Made by a program: the position numbers and the translations under genes. From contig NW_023603184.1 of NCBI RefSeq assembly GCF_014898055.3, positions 114,008,615 through 114,072,614 of the forward strand: 64,000 bases of DNA. The letters are read 5' to 3'. Of this stretch, positions 58,220 to 64,000 are shown one piece after another; position 1 is the stretch's first letter; each line of letters starts with the position of its first letter. Source of the DNA: Talpa occidentalis (lineage: Eukaryota; Chordata; Mammalia; Eulipotyphla; Talpidae). The notes under the pieces were generated by a model that saw nothing but the letters and a program-made list of their open reading frames with translations, was not told where the DNA came from and did no database searches.

Positions 58220-58510
58220 GTATCAGTGCTCTATCCCTTTAATGGTTGGGTATTGGATTCCATTCCATGGTTATCCCAACGGCTATCCCACATTTGTTTA
58301 TTGATTCATCAGATGGATGGACATTTGTGTTGTATCCACTTTTTAGCTATTGTGAATAGTGCCACTATGAACATCTGTGTATCTGTGCTTTCAATACCTG
58401 TAATACATTATTTGGGGTTTATATTGCATAACTAGAAGTGGAATTGCTGGACCAAATGGTCACTCTATATTTAACTTTTTTGAAGAACTGTCAAAGTGTT
58501 TTCGAATGCT
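58220..58510 (-). mobile_element. LINE-1 3'UTR fragment, minus strand
   Basis: 'ctattgtgaatagtgccact', 'atgaacatctgtgtatctgt', 'agaagtggaattgctggacc' and 'gaagaactgtcaaagtgttt' are typical antisense L1 3'UTR blocks. The 69-codon plus frame is spurious. Confidence 0.85.
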
Positions 58511-58514
58511 GTAC

Positions 58515-58995
58515 TTAATCTTAAGGAGACAGATTTCCATTTTTACTGGCAAGTGTGTTACCAACAGGTTTTTCATAGATTTCCCTTACCAAGTTGAGAA
58601 ATCAATCAATGTAATACATCATAATAGTAGAATAAAAAACAATCTACTGTGATATTATTTATGCAGTTTTATATCTTTTAAAGAGCTGAGGGGTGAAGGG
58701 AGGGCAAGGACGTATTAATATATATACATATATGTTTTTATATTTACCATTTTTATTTCTTTAATTTTTTCCTTTTAATTAGAGGATGACCTTGTATCAT
58801 TTTTTAATCAAATACAACTTTACTCCCATCTACTAACTCTGTGCTATTATTGCCAAGCAAATATCTATGTTATAGCTCTATGTTATATTTCACAATACAG
58901 TAAGTCTTAACCTTGTTCATAGGTTCTTGAAAAATAAGAATTAAGAGAAATAAGAAAGCAGATACTTGAATAACATCATTTGCCTGGAATAGGTT
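58515..58995. other. AT-rich non-coding DNA
   Basis: No feature recognised. Confidence 0.5.
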
Positions 58996-59013
58996 TTTTT
59001 CATGAACATTTTA

Positions 59014-59278
59014 TTTTATTTTTTTAAAGATTCATTATTTATACGAGAACTGGGGCACAGGCCAGATGTTGGGAGGGTGAGAGGATTCACCAGAGACAGA
59101 GCAAGGAACAGAACGAGCAGTCTGATGAAATACACTGCTGAGGGGAGCAGCGGGCGAGACAGGAGAGGTCTGCTTCGCCATGTGGGATTCTCGCCGGCTG
59201 GCCGGGATCGTACCCACACTGCAGAGGCTGCAGACAGCTTCACAGTGCGGCGCTCAACCTGCGCCACCAGGGAAGCCC
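59014..59278 (-). mobile_element. tRNA-derived SINE, mixed variant
   Basis: The tail side is B-like ('cgagaactggggcacaggcc'), while the head side is A-like ('cgctcaacctgcgccaccag', 'ggccgggatcgtaccc'). The 13-bp target-site duplication 'catgaacatttta' at 59001-59013 and 59279-59291 is perfect. Several frames inside it are spurious. Confidence 0.92.
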
Positions 59279-59439
59279 CATGAACATTTTAATGAAATGA
59301 TGTCGAACAAAATGACATTAATCCATTCTCTGCTGTACTTACATAATTACTTCTTTGGGGGAAACATTTTATTTTTCTGTTGGGTTTATATTACTCTCTG
59401 GCTTCAGTTGCTCTGCCTGAAGAATTCCCTTTAGTGTTT

Positions 59440-60712
59440 CAAGTATGCTACCAACAAATTCTCTGAGATTTTATTTATCTGGAATTGTTTTTGTTGACAT
59501 TCATTTTTCAAAGATATTTTTAACATAAAGAAGACATTTGGTTGGTGGTTATTTTTGTTTTATTTCAGCACTTTGAATGTGTTGTACAAATGCTTGCTTC
59601 TGACCCCTTACTGCTGCTTAGTAGGACTCCATTTTACAGGATGGACCAATTGTTTTCTCTGTGGCTTTTGAGACTCAATCTTTGACATCAGTATTTTGAC
59701 TGTGGTGTGTTTTGAGTTTGGACTCTTGTTTTTTTCCAATATGAAGTTCCTCAAATTTCTCAAATATTTTCATCAAATTTGGGAAGTTTTTCCATCGTAA
59801 CTTCAGTTGTTGCTTTTCCTGTCCTTACTTCCCTGTTCTCTGTTGCTCTCCCATTATTCATGTGAGTGTGCTTATTGGTGCCTCCCAGGCCTCTGTGATC
59901 TGTTACTTTTTTCATTCTTTTTTCTCTCTGTTCTTCAGATTGCCTGGTCTTTTTTGATCTGCCTTCAGTTTTGCTGACTGTTTTACCAATTCAATCTAGT
60001 GTTGAATATTTCATTTGGTTATTGTACTTTTGACTAAAGATTTTCGATTTGATTGTTTTAAAAATAATTACTATCTTGTTTTGATATTTATGAATATCAA
60101 ATTCTCACCATACTTTCTTTCAGCTCTTTAGATATGGTCTCATTTAGTTCTTTGAATACATTTATAATGGTTGCTTTTAAGTCTTTGCTGTGTAGGATCA
60201 GGACTTTCTGCTTTTTTCATGTCTTAGAATATTTTTCTTGAAAATGAAACATTTCAGATAATATGTTGTAACAACCCAGGAGATGGACCTGTTGGCTTCT
60301 GAGTTAGCTTGTTTGTTGACTGGCCATTTGTTTAGTGAATTGACTGAACTAATTTTCTGTAATCTGTGAACTTTTGAGTGACTTTTGATATTTCTGCTCA
60401 GATTTTGTTCTTATTTTTATCCTTTAGTCTGAATACAAAAGAATTATCCCTGGATCAGCATAAGCCATTACTCAAAGGTTGCACTATAACCCCTTAAATT
60501 ATGAATTTACTATGGGATGTATTTGTGACTTAGAGACGCATCACAGTTAAAGGAGTTCATTTTTTGCCATATGTTTTACAAAGTATAATTTCCTTGGATT
60601 TTCCTTTTATAATCATTCTTGAGAGGTCAGTCTGGCCTTGTTCTGGATCCTCCAGGTTGCTGGGGAAAGAATTTTATTTTCAAGCTTGCTTTCCTAGGAA
60701 GTGCCTCTATGT
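59440..60712 (-). mobile_element. LINE-1 (L1ME-type) 5'UTR, part 1, minus strand
   Basis: 'tcagcactttgaatgtgttg', 'catcaaatttgggaagtttt', 'tgcctcccaggcctctgtga', 'tctctctgttcttcagattg' and 'tagttctttgaatacattta' match, in order, the antisense 5'UTR of old L1M elements. The 5' end of the element lies to the right. A MaLR LTR interrupts it at about 60715. Confidence 0.75.
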
Positions 60713-60714
60713 AT

Positions 60715-61060
60715 TAGTTTGCTCAAGATGCCATAATAAATACCATAAATACCATAGACTAGATCGTTTAAACATGAGACATTTATTTTCCTCACAGTAC
60801 TGGAGGCTAGAAACCTGAGATCAAGTACCCACAGGAAGATTTTGGTGTGATCTCCTTTCCTGGTTTTCAGACTGTCACCTGCTTACCATGTCCTTTGTTC
60901 TGATGCCTCTCTTATAAGACTATTATTCCTATTGGATTAGGTTCCCACCCATATGGCCTCATTAAACTTATTTCCATAAGGACTATCTCCAAATATAGTT
61001 ACATTGAAGGTTGACCATTAACCTAAGAATTTTGGAGGAACGCCAGCATTCATTCTAAAC
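60715..61060 (-). mobile_element. MaLR (MLT1-type) LTR inserted in LINE-1, minus strand
   Basis: It starts 'ttagtttgctcaagatgcca' and 'ttttcctcacagtactggag', and includes 'ttaggttcccacccatatgg', 'ggactatctccaaatatag' and 'aattttggaggaacgcc'. This is the antisense MaLR LTR order seen also at 12120, though diverged from it. Confidence 0.75.
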
Positions 61061-61560
61061 ACCCTGTAACAGAGTAACAGTGTTCAGCCAGTAATTGTTT
61101 AGCAGTTATGCTTTAAGTTATGATATTGAGATCTACCCTTTGCTTAATAATTTCTTTGTGGTTTGTGAATGCTTTCAATTTCCCACCACATACTCCTTTT
61201 ATGGCTTCTGCCTATAAGTAAGGACTGTATGGAACAAGGGTTCTATGTTCCTCTCAACTGCTTCTGCTTTAAACAGAATTTTGGCAACACTGGGCTGAGA
61301 GTAGTATGAGAAATTCTGCCCGTTCCCTCCAAAATCAGTTCAAAACCAAAACCCAGGATGGGATTGCAGCAAAGAGAGGGAACAACTCATCTTCTTGGTT
61401 ATTCCTTGATTAGAACTGTTGAAGTGTAGCTTGGTATAGGCACAAGACAGAATTTTGGGGTGAGGTGGATTGTGTCTCAGATGCCACATATTCTTCCTAT
61501 TCTTACTAGAATTTAGAAGATTTACTTGAATGAATGTTTCTACATTTGCGTATTACCTGA
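61061..61560 (-). mobile_element. LINE-1 5'UTR, part 2, minus strand
   Basis: It continues the L1 5' region after the LTR. The composition and context support this, but I recognise individual blocks only weakly. Confidence 0.4.
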
Positions 61561-61578
61561 GGGCCAATTTGGACTTTA

Positions 61579-61867
61579 TTTTTTATTTTTTTTTTTAAAG
61601 ATTTATTTATTTATTATTTTATACAACACTGGGTACAGTCAGAAGTGCGGGTGGGTGAGAGAATTCACCAGAGCCAGAGCAGGAAGCAGAGCAGACAGAA
61701 GGACTGAAGTACACTGCTGAGGGGAGCAGCGGGCAGCAGGAGAGGTCTGCGTGCCATGTGGGACCCTCCTCCGGTGGCCGGGGAGCAGCAGGGGATTGAA
61801 CCGGCGCTGCAGAGGCTGCGGGCAGCTTTGCAACCCAGCGCTCAACCGCTGCGCCACAGGGGAGGCC
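61579..61867 (-). mobile_element. tRNA-derived SINE, variant A, full length
   Basis: It has 'acactgggtacagtcagaag', 'gagaattcaccagagccag' and 'gctgcgccacaggggaggc'. The 15-bp target-site duplication 'ccaatttggacttta' at 61564-61578 and 61868-61882 is perfect. A duplicated 'ggggagcagcagggg'-type piece near 61780-61795 sits within the body. It is among the youngest-looking copies. Confidence 0.93.
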
Positions 61868-61884
61868 CCAATTTGGACTTTAAA

Positions 61885-64000
61885 TTATTGGTTTGGATAC
61901 ATTTTTTCTAGTTAAATTGTTTGAGTGTCTGTTGCACTCCTCAATCATGTTCTCCAATTTATCTATGTAGATAAATTTTAAAACTGAAAGTGAGTTTAGC
62001 AATCTAGACATTTTCATTTAGAAATGAAGACTTTACCTTACAATGATTTAAGCAAGGATATGGAGTGAAGTCAATACAAAAATAGCACTAAACACCTCAG
62101 CTTGAATGTGGCACTTACAAAATATTCCCCAGGGCTCACTCCTCGCATGTTCAACCTTTTCCTGCAGCTCACTTGAGTCTCAAAATTTCCCTGATTGGGC
62201 CAGTTACTGCTTGGGCAAGCTGACTCCTATATCCTTTTGCTATAGACCCATCACTTTCTGAATTTCTCTTTACAGCACAAAAGAAAATATTTTATATTCA
62301 TGTTACACTTTCCACACGTCAGTCCTGAAGTCAGGCATTTCTCCTAGGTGCCCTGATGCCTTTCTAGAGCAGCTTTAAATGTATTAAATATAATCTCTAA
62401 ATACTGAGAACTTTAATGGAATTTTTCTTTCCATTTTTTTCTTGTTAAAATATTTTGGTAAAGTTATTTCCTACAGCCCACTGCAAATTTTCTAAATCGA
62501 ATAGGCTCAGATAAATTTATCTGAGTTTGACTATAGATAATTTTTCCATTTGGCTTAGAATCGTCATCATGCATTTCAAACAAGTGCTCACTAAAGTAAC
62601 CTATTACTTTGCATGTTTTCTTTGATGCCAGTTTCAAGGCTATAACAATATAATCTACTTCCTTCAAAGACTGTTATCAAATTTGAGATGAGGAAAATAA
62701 AAGCAAAAGTTTGAAATGTATAAGTTTATTCATTTCAGAAAAATTCAAAGTATGCATCTACAGATACTCAACTTACAACTTTTTTATCTATGTTTCAGCC
62801 TCTATGAAATATAATACATTAATATATTTACTTAAGTCATAAAATCAGAAAATATAAATTTATATAATATAGACTTGAAAGAAGAGGAAATATGGCAATT
62901 CTTTTTCTTAATTTTATCATAACAAAAATAAATGTTTTTAATGATTTCAAATTATTAAATACATAAGAAATATATAGCACTCTCAAATTTTATATTATTT
63001 ATGACTTTTAAAGCATGTTAAAAAATGAAATTACATTTTGATGTCATTCAAGGATCTTTAAAATTATTCTATCAAAGTAACTTTGAAAATTCATTTGCTT
63101 TTTATTTGATTAATTATGAGTGTTATTTTAGTCCTTTGACTTTACTTTTGAGATGATCATCTTTTAGATAACTTATTTTCTCTCACAAAACATTTTCCTT
63201 CATGTTGGGATGGCTGTTATTTTATATTCTTCACTTTGGAAGTGAAAACTAGTAAATGAATTAAATTTATTTTTTTAAATAGCTTATGGTTGGCCCTCAA
63301 CTGTACTTTATGATATAGTTTATTGAATATGAAACTCTAACTACAATTGCTATAATTGTATTATCTGTTTTCAGAAATTCACTACTGTAAAATTCTAACC
63401 TAGGATGATATAATAAATCATTTTCTCTCATTTACTACCACATTGCCAAAATTGTAGTCATTGATTTTGTTCATTAATATGGATATAATAAAAGACACTT
63501 TAAAAAATAAATATCTCAGCTTGAGGTGTTTGCAGATACAGAAACAGAAATATAGTTAAAAGTTATCAAATCTTAATTAACTTTAGAACATAAGTCTCAA
63601 TATTTTAGCTAAAATGTTTCTACTGCATGAATTGATTTCATTTATTCATAATTTTAAAAGTTAAAATTAAAAAATCTTGTGCTTTAGAATATCCAGGACA
63701 TATACCCTGCATGTAAACACTTGTGTGACACTGTGGAATCATTGTACATGCTTCATCATTTTGAATATGAGGAACAGGATAATAATACACACTTTCCAGA
63801 GTTTTAATAAGTAGATTATTATTCTTGTATTAAATTAGTAATTTAATATGTGTGAAGTATACTGCCCATATTATTTGCTTATAGATAGTTATAATTGAGT
63901 ATCCATTATATGGTGAGATATTTCCTTAGAAGTATATGTTAGAAGCACAATTTTTTTATGCAATAAAATTTACCCATTATAACAGCAATATTAGCATTCC
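61885..64000. other. AT-rich non-coding DNA
   Basis: 62110-62290 is less AT-rich and might be an old L2 piece. The rest is very AT-rich with no gene or repeat recognised. Confidence 0.5.

Noticed and set aside
1..64000. CRISPR array, bacterial operon, or phage content
   Set aside because: No spaced direct repeats and no long dense coding frames; the mammalian repeat content excludes a prokaryotic origin.

Overview
The window reads as AT-rich, non-coding nuclear DNA of a placental mammal. I found no protein-coding exon, tRNA, rRNA, snRNA or CRISPR array that I can support. All open frames are short (138 codons at most). The frames I could explain lie in transposon remnants: a frame at 4460-4663 is a piece of LINE-1 ORF2 reverse transcriptase, one at 10666-10863 (minus strand) is the C-terminal part of ORF2, and the longest (16564-16980) lies inside a retroviral LTR. 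The window is therefore intergenic or intronic. Nearly every recognisable LINE-1 piece lies on the minus strand, which would fit an intron of a plus-strand gene, but no exon is seen.

Lineage: a young tRNA-derived SINE is present in at least 14 copies. It runs about 260-280 bp, with a tRNA-like head, an AATAAATAAATCTTT tail, target-site duplications of about 10-16 bp and two diagnostic variants. It is not primate Alu, rodent B1/B2, carnivore CAN, horse ERE or cetartiodactyl CHR as I know them. It has the layout of a T+ class SINE (AATAAA plus a TCTTT terminator). My best guess is a laurasiatherian, perhaps a bat with a Rhin-1-like SINE. That identification comes from memory and is weak.

Layout: 1-4.7 kb holds AT-rich unique DNA, an MLT1-type LTR, an L2 fragment and a LINE-1 that appears to carry a 5' inversion. 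4.7-16 kb holds old LTR pieces, a LINE-1 3' end (about 9.85-10.9 kb), a MaLR LTR (12.1 kb) and three SINEs. 16-19.4 kb is a long antisense LINE-1 (ORF2 to 5'UTR) split by two related solo LTRs in the same orientation. 19.4-36 kb is mostly unique with MIR, L2, LINE-1 and LTR fragments. 36-40.3 kb is a SINE-rich stretch with a 604-bp solo LTR flanked by ATAT, and a 40-bp palindrome that copies both ends of that LTR. 40-64 kb alternates AT-rich unique DNA with L2, LINE-1, MaLR and SINE insertions.

There is no gene set working together here; the content is a record of retrotransposition. The main points of interest are the two LTR families, the miniature LTR-end palindrome, the SINE variants and their damaged copies, and the strand bias of LINE-1. 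Family names rest on recognising sequence by eye, not on a database search, and fragment boundaries without target-site duplications are approximate.
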